In this document: positions 47,324 to 57,500 of the stretch, piece after piece | Position numbering within the stretch: the stretch's first letter is position 1 | Layout: each line of letters starts with the position of its first letter | Assembly: GCF_900277125.1 (NCBI RefSeq) | Contig: NZ_OPYN01000074.1 | Coordinates: forward strand, 47,645 to 111,644 | Length of the DNA stretch: 64,000 nucleotides | Reading direction: 5' to 3' | DNA from: Pseudomonas inefficax | Lineage (GTDB): Bacteria; Pseudomonadota; Gammaproteobacteria; Pseudomonadales; Pseudomonadaceae | Translations under genes and position numbers: made by a program | The notes under the pieces: model-generated | The model's database searches: none | Told to the model about the DNA's origin: nothing | What the model saw: the letters and a program-made list of their open reading frames with translations, nothing else

Positions 47324-47970
47324 TTACTGAATCCCTTGGAGCTTTCAAAGGTTACGATGATACCGTTTTGCTTTGCTCTTGGCCTAGGATTTCTCACAAG
47401 GACATGTTGGTTTGATGTATTGCCGCCAAATAGTGCGAAGGCGGCGAAGATTGAAAGATATCCTATTAGTTTTATCTGAATGGTCCAGAGTACATAGTTG
47501 TAGCGACTATCTCCCAGAGCTAGTGCGCCATAAATTGCGGCTCGGATCGCTCCGCCCCATGTAGCGTTGAATAGATAGAGTGTGGAAAGTACCGGGGTAG
47601 GAGTCACATTCGGAGCTCCATAAGCGCCGAGCTTCATGAGAGTACATCCGATCAGAACAGATATGGCGACGGGTACACCTAAGCAGACATAGCGTTTGAC
47701 AGCGGCTTTGCGAATAGCATCCAGGAAATTTATGTGCCTTGAAACGCTATAGGTGAGAACTAGCCCGCTCAAAATAAAAAAACATTGAGACGGAGAAACC
47801 GCCACGGTAAAAAAAGAGAATGGGCTATCAGACCACTCTATTCCGTCTAGCGGGCGACCTTTGGTGCGTTGGTCTAGATGCATGGCTGGATAGTACCAGA
47901 ATAACGCATGGGTAAATATCACGATCACGGCAGCAATGCCGTGAATCCATCCAGCTTGGATAGACTCATT
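47305..47970 (-). pseudogene. Truncated acyltransferase-3 gene lacking a normal start and its 3' half
   Basis: Family features continue in frame upstream of the first GTG (47928): ESIQAGWIHGIAAV precedes VIVIFTHALFWYY, where these proteins normally begin KLDSIQALRGIAA. No ATG, GTG or TTG is available before the next upstream stop, so the true start seems lost. The body covers about the first 55-60% of a family member (CFFILSGLVLTYSVSRH, WTIQIKLIGYL) and then runs into about 35 unrelated residues ending at 47305. A working short protein from GTG 47928 cannot be excluded. Base composition is notably AT-rich. Confidence 0.7.
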
Positions 47971-48104
47971 TTTTGAGGTCCGCTTATCATTATTTATTTT
48001 AATCCTATAATTGTGCTTAGATGGTTATCTGCTTCAATTTTCGGTTAAAAAAATCAAAGGCGATTTTTTTGTTTAGCTGCTTGATTGGTAGTACTCGGTT
48101 GCGC

Positions 48105-49337
48105 TCAGGTGAGCTGTTCGGGTTCATGGCATGATGAGCGGGCGAGATACTTAGGGGAGATTTGCAATACATCTTGAGCCATTTTTTTCTTGATCTCGCG
48201 GCGGGAGAACTGTTGCACAAAATCATGGCGTGACGTTTTCTGTATCTTCAGACGGTGTAATGCATCAATAGCACTGTCGATATTGCAGGGAGGGAATAGT
48301 GCTGCGTTTTTGATTCGTTTCTGTGCGAACCTTCCAGCGTAGCCCGACAAGCCGCCCCAGATTGGTTTGTCTGTCGCGGCGTACTCGAAAAGTTTGGAGG
48401 GCAGTACGCGACGGAAGGCCTTTAAATTATTGAGATGTAGAAACAAAACATCAGCTTGCTGATAAATACGCAGCAATTGCTCGCGCTTCATCGGTGGCGA
48501 AATTCGTACGTTCTTGACTTCAGCGCGATCAAGAGCCTTTCTCAAAGTTTCCAGAGCACCGCCGGCTCCTATTAGATGAAAATCGACCTTGTCAGCCAAA
48601 CGCTTAGCCAATTCGGGAAGGATTTGATGTAGCCCTTGCCCAGTTCCAATATTGCCGGCATATACAACCTGCAACTTTTCAGAGCGGTCTTGGGGAGCAG
48701 GCAGTTGAGGGGTTGGAAACTGCTCGATGAATAGATCATCTACACCATTGGTGTAAAGCGTGAACTCCCGTCCAGGGTAGCGGGTGGTAAAATAAGGCAA
48801 GAAACCTGGAGAGATAAGGTTCACCCTCGTTGCTTGGCTGACTGTCCACCGCTCTATGGGGGAGAAGATTGATGCAGCTAATTGGCCCCAGCGAAGTGGG
48901 AGTAATTCTCGTAAGGTGTCTACGAAGATGTCGCGAATGTCGAGATATAGGCCGCATCCGTTGCGTTTTGAGATCAGGGCACCTAGAGATGCTGTCATCA
49001 GTCGTGATGATGTAGCAAAAACCAGATCATACTTTTTCTTACGAGTGATCTTTAAGGCATTGAAAGCGAAGCTGGCAAATGCTCTCGCTTGATCCCTAAT
49101 ACCACTCCGATGCGCAGGAACGTCAATCCGCCTGATTGTCAGTAGCGGTAAGCGCTCAATATTCACCGCAGTGGCCCTGAAGGAGTGGTATCGGTTCGGT
49201 TGAGTGGTAACAACTTCAATCTCAACGTGATCGCCCAGTTCGGCACGAAGTGCATTGACAAGTGCTTCCGCACGGAATGAACCAGCAGAAAGGTCTGGTG
49301 GATAGTAGAAACTCAGCAGGAGGATCCGCGTGGTCAT
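48105..49337 (-). CDS. Glycosyltransferase family 4, WbuB-like
   Basis: 410 residues. RILLLSFYYPPDLSAGSFRAE at the N-terminus, the LYLDIRDIFVDTL motif and a C-terminal GT-B domain with VVYAGNIGTGQGL and LPSKLFEYAATDKPIWGGL. It is related in type to the transferase at 23778-25037 but clearly diverged. It overlaps its upstream partner by 4 bases (ATGA). Donor unknown. Confidence 0.9.
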   Translation of the reverse strand: MTTRILLLSFYYPPDLSAGSFRAEALVNALRAELGDHVEIEVVTTQPNRYHSFRATAVNIERLPLLTIRRIDVPAHRSGIRDQARAFASFAFNALKITRKKKYDLVFATSSRLMTASLGALISKRNGCGLYLDIRDIFVDTLRELLPLRWGQLAASIFSPIERWTVSQATRVNLISPGFLPYFTTRYPGREFTLYTNGVDDLFIEQFPTPQLPAPQDRSEKLQVVYAGNIGTGQGLHQILPELAKRLADKVDFHLIGAGGALETLRKALDRAEVKNVRISPPMKREQLLRIYQQADVLFLHLNNLKAFRRVLPSKLFEYAATDKPIWGGLSGYAGRFAQKRIKNAALFPPCNIDSAIDALHRLKIQKTSRHDFVQQFSRREIKKKMAQDVLQISPKYLARSSCHEPEQLT

Positions 49338-50581
49338 GATCTTGCCTGCGGTGAGTTTGATGCCGGGGAAAGGACCTGTTGGTACAAATCAATCAGACGC
49401 GACTCCTGCTCCTCCCAGTTCAAGGTGCTAGAAGTAATGCGTGCATTCTGCGAATAGACGTTACGCAAGCTGGCATCGGAAACCAGTTTGCTGAGGGCTT
49501 TTGCAAGAGCCGTTGCATCATTGGCTGGAACGAGCAGTCCAACATCATGGCTACGCACGATGCGGCGGATCTCCGGAAAATCCGTCGCGACAACTGGTAA
49601 CCCGGCATTCAAGTACTCAAACAATTTATTCGAGTCGGTGGTGTAGTGATTAAGGCAAGTGTTCTCAATCGGTTGTACACCAATGTCCGCAGAGGCCGTA
49701 TAGCTGGGCAGTTCTGCAAGCGCCACCGTTGGTATGAAGCGCACTCGCTCTTGCAACTCCAGCTCTTCACTAAGCCGCATCAGGCTGTGAGTTAGGCGTC
49801 CTCCACCGATGAACACGAAATAGGCATCTGGTACATTTGCGGCGGTATAAATGAGTTTTTCGAGGCCACGGCCTTGTTGCAGGCCACCTTGATAAACAAT
49901 GATTGGCCAATGCTCAGTCAGACCAAGCTCCTCACGAATTCGGTTTGTGGGGCTGCAATGCGTCAACCGTGGACGGTTCTGGAGCACTGTCGGTCGTGTG
50001 ATGTGATATGCCCGGGCAAAATACTTTGCGCGAGCATCCGTGGTCGTGATCGTGCCATCTGCTGTGGGCATAAGTCGTTTCTCAACCATGCCCACCAGTC
50101 GGCGGAAGCTGTCGTAACCTTCACGACTGGTACTGATTTCATGGGCGTCGTAAACCAGGCGTGCACGGCTCAACCGAGAGGCCAGCCAAGCTGTCGGCAG
50201 TGTGTTTACATCGTGTGAGTGGACCACGCTTGCGCCATAGCGGACCATATGAACGAGAAGGCCTATGTGGGTCCAGGCGCGGGCGATGAGGCGCAATATC
50301 TGATGTTTAAAACTTAGTTTACCAATGGGTCCCTGACTTGTGCTGGTCTGAGAGGACTTTGCGGAAGCGGTTCTTCCTTTACGCCAACGCCACAGCGGGC
50401 TACGTGCTACGCGGAAGACTTCGATTCCGCCTTCCAAGCTCTCTTGCTGCTGTGTAATGCCGGGAGTGTGTAAGGCGAATACTCGGACTTGATAACCCGC
50501 CCCTTGCAATGTCTGGGCTTCCTTGAGTACTCGGGCATCATTAAGAAACTCATTCCAGACGATCATAGCGATTTTTTTCAT
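49334..50581 (-). CDS. Glycosyltransferase family 4
   Basis: 415 residues. The N-terminal MIVWNEFLNDARVLKEAQTL is common in family-4 transferases. It is followed by HSHDVNTLPTAWLAS, VYDAHEIS, VYQGGLQQGRGLEKLI and LFEYLNAGLPVVATDFPEI. It overlaps genes on both sides by 4 bases, so translation of the three is coupled. Sugar specificity is not readable. Confidence 0.92.
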   Translation of the reverse strand: MKKIAMIVWNEFLNDARVLKEAQTLQGAGYQVRVFALHTPGITQQQESLEGGIEVFRVARSPLWRWRKGRTASAKSSQTSTSQGPIGKLSFKHQILRLIARAWTHIGLLVHMVRYGASVVHSHDVNTLPTAWLASRLSRARLVYDAHEISTSREGYDSFRRLVGMVEKRLMPTADGTITTTDARAKYFARAYHITRPTVLQNRPRLTHCSPTNRIREELGLTEHWPIIVYQGGLQQGRGLEKLIYTAANVPDAYFVFIGGGRLTHSLMRLSEELELQERVRFIPTVALAELPSYTASADIGVQPIENTCLNHYTTDSNKLFEYLNAGLPVVATDFPEIRRIVRSHDVGLLVPANDATALAKALSKLVSDASLRNVYSQNARITSSTLNWEEQESRLIDLYQQVLSPASNSPQARS

Positions 50582-52317
50582 TTAATAGACTCCTGCCCAA
50601 CTTTTTGGGGTTTTTCTGCCTCAGTTGCAGCAAGAATGTCATCCAGCAGCCTTAATGCAGCTGGATAGTCCTTCCTTAGCAGGAATTTTTCAAAACTATA
50701 CATGAATGCCGACAGCACAATATCATCGGTAGTCGTGTTTACGAGGCTTGGGCGCTGGCTGCGAGCAGCTTCGATAGCCTTGCAAAGGCGCTCCTTTTCA
50801 CCGACGGGCCAGTTGCTTCCAACAGCTTCAATCCGCCAACTACTCCAGTGGCTAAGTTGATACTGATGTGAGGCGGAAACAAGTAGTGCCTCTGAAGTGA
50901 TGTCCAGTGATACGATCTGTCGCGGTAGATCGTTGAGTCTTCCGACAATCAGCTCAAAAGAGTCGAGAAGGCGTTCTACCTTATCTGCCTCTTCAGGGGT
51001 GGAGCAGACAAAACGCAGCGGTTCTATGATGTTCCTGTCCAGGCGTTGCTCCAGATAAGGGCGGGTACGGCTGAAACGCAGTATTAATTCTCTGGCTGGT
51101 TCGCAACGAAGAAGCTGCTCGTTAATTGCTACGACGCCATCGCCAATTTGACGACGGATCAGTTTCTTATGGCCATTTAGGCGGAAGAGGTGGCAATCGA
51201 CTCCATGTAGCAAGTAATGTCCAAGCCACTTGAGTGATGGCAGATCTGGTTGATACTTGAGTAGCAAACGTTCCTGCTCAGCCAGAGTGGCAATGTTGTT
51301 GCCGAATAGCTTGGCTAAGTACTCTTGAGGGTTTTCGTTATCCAGTACGGTGATGTGAAATGCATAAACATCTACAGCATCAATCTGGTGCCAGCTGATT
51401 TGCAGCCCATTGCTAGTATCGACACCCGCTTGGCCCATGAGTGTTTCTGCCCAGGCTTCACGACTGGAAGGACTAAGCAGGCATTCGAGTTGCTGGTTGT
51501 TCTGCCGTTGTTCGAGTAATGGCTGGGACTGGAAGAACATGGCATTGATCTGACGATGCTGCATGCGCAAGCTGACAACGTCCTGCACCATGCTGGTCAA
51601 GCGCTGCAAGGCTTGGCGCATAACCAGTACCGCAATGACTGCATGAAATATGCGCTGGTGTGGGAAGTACAAGAAGTCGGCAACCAAGCAAAAAAAACTA
51701 AGCAGGAACCCAGTGGCTGAAAGCGCATTGAGAATGTTGCTGTGGTTTTGCTGGAAATGGACCTGAGCTTTCGGGCTGAAATTGTACGCCGTGATGCACA
51801 ATAGTGTGGCAAGCACGGTGTAGCCGAATACGACGACTAGTAGCTTTGGATAGATTATCAGGAGGGTCATGGTGCTAATGACAAAGAAAAGCGCCGCAGC
51901 CATGGCTCGAGTGAATCTCGAGTATGCATAGACCGCAATTTTTTCCTGATTTTCAAACATATTTAGTTTGGCGCTGCGTAATAGCAAAGCTCGCGCACCT
52001 TGACGGCAGCGGTAAGCGATCAACAGCTCACTGAGCAGATAGAGCACATAGCACACTGCCGCGGCCGCACTAAGAGATACGATCAAGTGGTTTTTCTTTA
52101 GTACTTGGAAAGCGCTGGGAAAGTAATTCGGTATTTTTTCCGAGCCCAGTAAGATAATTACCTTTAATGGAAGGAAAAAGGCGAGCAGCAGGAAAAACTG
52201 GCTCGCCAGGGTTGTGATCTGCACAGTAATGGTCGTGAAGGGCACAACCCGCAGAAGCTTGATGCCTATCGACAGGCACCAGCCTAGCGTCGATCTAATA
52301 TGATGCTGAAGCTTCAT
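50578..52317 (-). CDS. Unrecognised membrane protein, polytopic N-terminus and soluble C-terminus
   Basis: 579 residues; not recognised as a named family. The first ~260 residues hold about six hydrophobic helices, and the end of this part (RQALQRLTSMVQDVVSLRMQ) recalls the membrane domain of ABC exporters, but no ATPase follows. The soluble remainder (about 300-579) has a weak resemblance to aminoglycoside-phosphotransferase/kinase folds: IVSLDITSEALLV sits where a catalytic HxD loop would be and LSHWSSWRI where a DFG/DWE loop would be, with key residues missing. Both comparisons are by eye and uncertain. Tight coupling to glycosyltransferases implies a role in polymer synthesis or export. 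Confidence 0.75.
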   Translation of the reverse strand: MKLQHHIRSTLGWCLSIGIKLLRVVPFTTITVQITTLASQFFLLLAFFLPLKVIILLGSEKIPNYFPSAFQVLKKNHLIVSLSAAAAVCYVLYLLSELLIAYRCRQGARALLLRSAKLNMFENQEKIAVYAYSRFTRAMAAALFFVISTMTLLIIYPKLLVVVFGYTVLATLLCITAYNFSPKAQVHFQQNHSNILNALSATGFLLSFFCLVADFLYFPHQRIFHAVIAVLVMRQALQRLTSMVQDVVSLRMQHRQINAMFFQSQPLLEQRQNNQQLECLLSPSSREAWAETLMGQAGVDTSNGLQISWHQIDAVDVYAFHITVLDNENPQEYLAKLFGNNIATLAEQERLLLKYQPDLPSLKWLGHYLLHGVDCHLFRLNGHKKLIRRQIGDGVVAINEQLLRCEPARELILRFSRTRPYLEQRLDRNIIEPLRFVCSTPEEADKVERLLDSFELIVGRLNDLPRQIVSLDITSEALLVSASHQYQLSHWSSWRIEAVGSNWPVGEKERLCKAIEAARSQRPSLVNTTTDDIVLSAFMYSFEKFLLRKDYPAALRLLDDILAATEAEKPQKVGQESIK

Positions 52318-52360
52318 CTGGAGATGATATTTTCAATAGTGTGGTTCGACGCTGGTTTGA

Positions 52361-52798
52361 TCATTTTTCTTGCCAGTAAAGAGTTGCAATGGTCATAGTC
52401 TTTGCGTCGTTGTTGACAGTGGTATAAATGCCGCCGATTACTGGCAGGTCTTTCTTGTAGTACTGGACCTTGAATTGGCTGCTGTCACTGCTGATAATCT
52501 TGCGAGTAAAGCCTGCGTTCTGCAAGTGCATGTATACATCGTTCTCGGCCAGTTTGTCTGCGGTCGAATAGCTGTATTCGTGCAAGCTCATTTTCCCGGC
52601 GCTGTTCGGCTTTGCATAAGACTTCATGTGCTTGGCGTTCAGCTGTAAGATCGAACCGTCGGTCAGAGTAAGTTTCGCTTTAGACATCGCACTTTCTGCG
52701 GCTTGGGAGTCAGTTTTTGCAGGGTCGATGTCTTGTTGATCGCAGCCGGAAATGGCGAATGCAAACAGGGAAAGTAGAGCGGCGGTTTTGATTTTCAT
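52361..52798 (-). CDS. Small lipoprotein in the polysaccharide operon
   Basis: 145 residues from the ATG at 52796-52798. A signal peptide with lipobox (FAISGC, Cys about 19) is followed by Asp-free QQDIDP..., so no strict Asp+2 inner-membrane retention signal; outer-membrane placement is plausible. The mature part is polar and unlike any family recognised here. It is AT-richer than core genes. It lies 20 bases after the DUF6270 fusion gene. An assembly or periplasmic role in the pathway is inference from position. Confidence 0.8.
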   Translation of the reverse strand: MKIKTAALLSLFAFAISGCDQQDIDPAKTDSQAAESAMSKAKLTLTDGSILQLNAKHMKSYAKPNSAGKMSLHEYSYSTADKLAENDVYMHLQNAGFTRKIISSDSSQFKVQYYKKDLPVIGGIYTTVNNDAKTMTIATLYWQEK

Positions 52799-52818
52799 GT
52801 TCCGGTTATTCCTTTGGA

Positions 52819-54516
52819 TCAAATCATGACTCGTGCGAGTAGCTGTTTGGCAACAGTTTTGTAGTAGGTGCTGTCGTAGTGGTAGGGACAGAATGCCCAC
52901 TTATGATCGCCACCCGCAACCAGCCCAGCTTCCAAACCACCTATTTGCTCAACGGCGGTGGAGGAGTCTTCAAGGCTGGCAAGCATGGGGTCAATAATCG
53001 AATTATTAAGTTCGATCAAACGTTCAAATTCACCGCCTTTGAAACTTTCAACTGTATTGTCAGACCTATAGTTCTGCGCCCAAGTCGCCTTGTGAACAAA
53101 AATATTCGGACAGATAGTCGAAACTCTATCAATGAATGCGGGAAGGGCCCACTCCCGAAGCTGCTGGACCTCAGGGCTCCAAGGTCGCTTAATTTCATGG
53201 GCGATGCCTTTGCGTTCAAGTGCTTTCAATAGCGGACCGCTAGCAGACATGAGCGAGTTTTGGTGCTGAATTATACCGATTCGCTCGTCAATGAAATCTA
53301 TAATTACGATGTCAGGTCTTGACTGCTCAAGCAACTGCCAATGAGATTTCATTTTGTCCAATTGGGAGCAGGACCCCTCAAAAGAACTGGAATCAATTGT
53401 GATCCTGGGGTCAGTGCACGGAGGAGCCATCCACGAGATTACAGAAGTTCGTGCCATGTAGAAGCAAACTTCAAAATTGCTTAACGCGCCCTTCTGGAAG
53501 TCGAACAAATCTCGCGTGGCTGGTGATCCGAGAATTGCAACGCGGATTTTATCCTTGAGTGGGCCAGCAGGATTAGGGCGTACTGCGGTACGTTCAAGCC
53601 TTGCTTTTCTGGCCATTAGAGCATCAAGGGCGGTATTTGGTTGCTCTGTGCCTTTATTCAGCTCTACCTTAATTTGGTTGCGCACGTTACCAAGTTTTTC
53701 AAGATACTTGTGCGGCATGCCAATAGGTGATTGCTTCAGAAGCGCCGAAAGGAAATCGAGGCGCTGTTGGCTCAGGCCGAAAGCACGCAGCTGTGATTCT
53801 TCTAGCCCCGTAGTTTTGTTTGTGTCACCAAGAATGCGTGCTCGGGCACCGAAAAAGTAGGAGTCACTCAAAGGATGCTTGGTATAGGTGTAAAGCGGCT
53901 GCTTTGACTTGAGCAGAATGTGCTTGGCGTTGACCTCCTGCTTTTTCAGGGTTTCAACCACCATATGGTGGGCATACTGAGTGATGCTCCGAGTCTTTTT
54001 GCCGCTAGTCTTGTCCACCAGTGTCAGAGCAAGTGCCAATGTGTCGTAGGTCACGGCACGGTAGCAGTCATCGGATGGAAGGAACTCAAGGCCATTGTGC
54101 AGCGAAATCAATAGCATGCCTTCGGAATGTTCTTCCGACCGCGCATGCTGCTGGATGGTATCTATCACATCGTGATGAATGCAGTCATCGTCATCTATTC
54201 GCGATGTGAGCACAATATCATCACGCGTCTGATCCAAGATTTTAGTCACTTCCCTGTTGGTCAGTGAGTAATCACTGACCTTAAGCGTCTTGGCATTTAA
54301 GCCCGACGAAATAATTGCCGCCTCAAGGCGCGCTAGGTGTAGGACTGGGAGAGCTTCGTCTATGAAGATCGTCCACTCAAAGTCTCTGTTGCGTTGGTTG
54401 GCGAGGGACGGGAAGACCGTATTGGTGAAAATCTCCAGCCGATACGACAACCACAGTTCATCCTTGATTCCGATGCCAAAGTTGGTGAAAACGTAATGTT
54501 TCAAAGACTTGCTCAT
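52819..54516 (-). CDS. Rhamnosyltransferase-like / DUF6270 fusion protein
   Basis: 565 residues. The first ~270 residues resemble the putative rhamnosyltransferase family (TNFGIGIKDELWLSYRLEIF, TVFPSLANQ, FEWTIFIDEA, SRIDDDDCIH with a DDDD metal site). From about residue 325 the chain matches DUF6270: RVAILGSPATRDLFDF (usually GSCVTRD) and VIIDFIDERIGI. That domain is SGNH-like and common in polysaccharide loci. The link to dTDP-rhamnose from rmlCBDA nearby is attractive but unproven. Starts 7 bases after the 1811-residue gene. Confidence 0.8.
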   Translation of the reverse strand: MSKSLKHYVFTNFGIGIKDELWLSYRLEIFTNTVFPSLANQRNRDFEWTIFIDEALPVLHLARLEAAIISSGLNAKTLKVSDYSLTNREVTKILDQTRDDIVLTSRIDDDDCIHHDVIDTIQQHARSEEHSEGMLLISLHNGLEFLPSDDCYRAVTYDTLALALTLVDKTSGKKTRSITQYAHHMVVETLKKQEVNAKHILLKSKQPLYTYTKHPLSDSYFFGARARILGDTNKTTGLEESQLRAFGLSQQRLDFLSALLKQSPIGMPHKYLEKLGNVRNQIKVELNKGTEQPNTALDALMARKARLERTAVRPNPAGPLKDKIRVAILGSPATRDLFDFQKGALSNFEVCFYMARTSVISWMAPPCTDPRITIDSSSFEGSCSQLDKMKSHWQLLEQSRPDIVIIDFIDERIGIIQHQNSLMSASGPLLKALERKGIAHEIKRPWSPEVQQLREWALPAFIDRVSTICPNIFVHKATWAQNYRSDNTVESFKGGEFERLIELNNSIIDPMLASLEDSSTAVEQIGGLEAGLVAGGDHKWAFCPYHYDSTYYKTVAKQLLARVMI

Positions 54517-54523
54517 ATCTACT

Positions 54524-57500
54524 TCAAACGTCTCGGAATATATTTAGTTCAAGGGTGGCCATCTTCTTCCAATCGCTTTGGCTGCGCACGCGTTCTGCGG
54601 CTTGGCGCGACAGTGTAGAGAACAGCGCTTGATTCAGGTATATGCGTTCAAGTGCCTCGGCCAGTTGTACCGCGCTTTCAGGTTCGACGACAAAACCACT
54701 TTCGTTATCCACGAACTCAGGGATTGCTGCCACACCGGTGGTGACAGGGACGAGCCCGGATGCCATGGCCTCGTCTCGTGATACGCCTTGGGTATCCATA
54801 CGGCTCGGGCACAGGAATACTCCGTGCTCTTTGTGCAGCGCGGCGATTTCTCCGTGGTTGAGGAAGCGGCGCTCGATGTGCACATTTGAGTAAGAACGCA
54901 GCGGTGCGAGAGTCTCTTCAAACAACGGCCCGTCGCCCACGAGTCGGAACGTCATGTCCTTGAACCATGGTTTTTCGGCCAAAAGCTCAATGGCTTTGAC
55001 GGTCAGATCATTCGCGTATGTCCGCGACGTATACGGGCGGATAGATAGTACATTTTTACGCTGTTCTACTGTTTTCTCAACGTAGTTGAAATTTTCGGTA
55101 TTGATGGGGTTGTGAATAATCTCATACTGGCCTTCTGGCAGGCGGAAGCCGAGGTCTTCCATGACTTCTTCTGCAAAATAGCGGGAAACGAACACCAGCT
55201 TCAGGTTCTTGTGCATTGGCTGCAGTATTTCACGCCAGAAGCTCATGCGTTTGTCGCTGGCGAGCTTGCCCAACTGCAGTTGTTCGTCAGTACTGAAATT
55301 GTATTCGCGGCGCCACCATGGTTGGATTTCAGCACCATGAACCCATACAGTGATCTGGGTGGAATTCAGATGCGGGTGTAGCACACTCCACATATTCTCG
55401 TCCAGGAAATGAACGAGAATTGATTTGTAGCTGTTCTTTTCAAGCATTTTTGCCAAAGTAGAGCGGCAGCCGGTAACCACATCGATGTTTTGGAACTCGT
55501 GATAGCTGACGGTCTCATTGTCGCGCAGGCGGAAGACATCTACTTCGACGCCTTGTTGCTGATATGCCGACACTCGACTATGTACAAACTTGTTGCGATA
55601 TAGGTCTGCGTAAGCCGGGTAATGGTTGGTCAATAACAAGTGTTCTCCGCGGCCCATCATTTCAGATGGCTGCAGGTTGCGGTGTCCCAGAACCAGCGCC
55701 TTCAGTTCGGTGCTACCCGCAGAGTACGCACGTAGACCGAAGCGAACGTAGACAGCTTCCGGTGGAATATCGGAGGTTTGGTTACGGTTGGCATGTTGCA
55801 TCACATGGCTGATGCGCTGCTTGTCGGCATCCAGGAACAGCACGACCAATTGGAGGTTCAGGCCTGGCGTGCAGTCAACAAACAGCTTGAGGCGACCATC
55901 TTCACAACCCAGTTCATCTACACGGACTTCCTGCTGGGCGTAGATGTACTCATGCTTGCCGTCGGCGAGCTTGGAGTGCACACGCCAGGTATCGCCATCA
56001 ACGACCAGATCAACGAACTTGTTGCGTATGATGCCAAACATCTCGGCCAAATCGCGCCCCGTGATTTCCGGTGCGTCATGGTTGATCTCTAGCGGGGCAA
56101 TGGATTGCGCACGCGCTTGCAGTTGATCGATGGTCATGCCGAGGTTCAGCTCAAGGTCATTAACCTTGGCGCTGATGCTTTCCTGGTGTGCAGCACCGTT
56201 CTCACAGTAGTTGAACGGGTCGATGGCCAAGCCTTGAGCATGGGTATACTGCAGAGTCGGCAGATTCTTCAGCCAACTGCGCAGTTGCTGGTTGGCTATG
56301 ATCCCGGTTGCAACCAGCGAGCGGCGGGCGCTCAGCGTCTGGGCTGGGCGGTAGGCTTGTTCATTCGAAAGCAGTTCAACACTTTGGCTTTTGCAAATGA
56401 AGTGGGCCGCTTTACCGACAACTTGGGCGCGGCTGTAGCGGGTTGCCAGCGCCAGATCCAGCAGGTAGTTCGGACCGTAGTAGTCGCCAGGCACAAAAGC
56501 GGCGACCCAAGGTGAACTGCCAACCAGTTCACTGAGTGTAGTTTTCTTCAAATCGCCAGGCTTAAGCACCTGGATGCGTGGATCATCGCCGACTATGCTG
56601 CTCTGATAGGCATCGCTGATGATGACCATTCTGACTTGGCTATAGGTCTGGCGATCCAGGTTGGCACGCAACAAATCGAACTGCTGGCGGTCTTGCGCTT
56701 CGCCAATGACCACAATCTCCGGCAGGCGCTGGGCCTTTGCGGTACCGGTGACCTTGCTCATCACGTATTCCAGGCGCTGAGTGTAGGTATGCTCCTGCAT
56801 TACTTTGCGCAGGGCAGCCAGCCGCAGCTTGTCGGTGTTCAGCGGGTCTTCCGCCAGCAGTTGCAGGCGGCGGAGCATTTCTTCGCCGTTGTCGGTGGTA
56901 ACAACCAGGTCGCCGAACAGCAGGCGTACGCCGCGAGAGAAGTTGCTCACGGTGAGGGTATTGCAGCCGAGCAGTTCGAAGACGCGACGGGCAAACATCG
57001 ATTGCGATTGCTTGATCGAGTTCAGGTTGATCGCGTAGCGATAGCCCTTGTAAGCCGTGTCGATTTTTTCGAAGGGCAGGGTACCGACGATGTACGGCTG
57101 GTATTCCGCAGGGAACTGGTAGTTGACGTCGTTCTTGCCGAAGTTGCGATCGAAGATTTCCAGCGGACGGAACTTCGGCAACTCGCAGACGAAGTTGCCC
57201 AGGTCGCGGGTACGCTCCGGGTAACGCGCGTAGTAGGCACCAGCGAAGCAGAAGGCGTCTTTGCGCTCGTACAACTCGATCGGGTTATGCAGCGCTGGCT
57301 GGCAGGCGAACGGCAGCAGGTAGACGCGGTCGTGACCGAGCGCACTTTTATAGCGGTGAATGCAGTCGATATCGGTGGTGAATACATGATCGAACTGCTT
57401 GGCCGTGGTCAGGAAGGTCTCGAAGTGAACCGGATCTTCCTTGTTCCAGAACAAAGTTGGTACCTTGTTCTGACGGCACCAGGCCAGAATGTCCTGCAGT

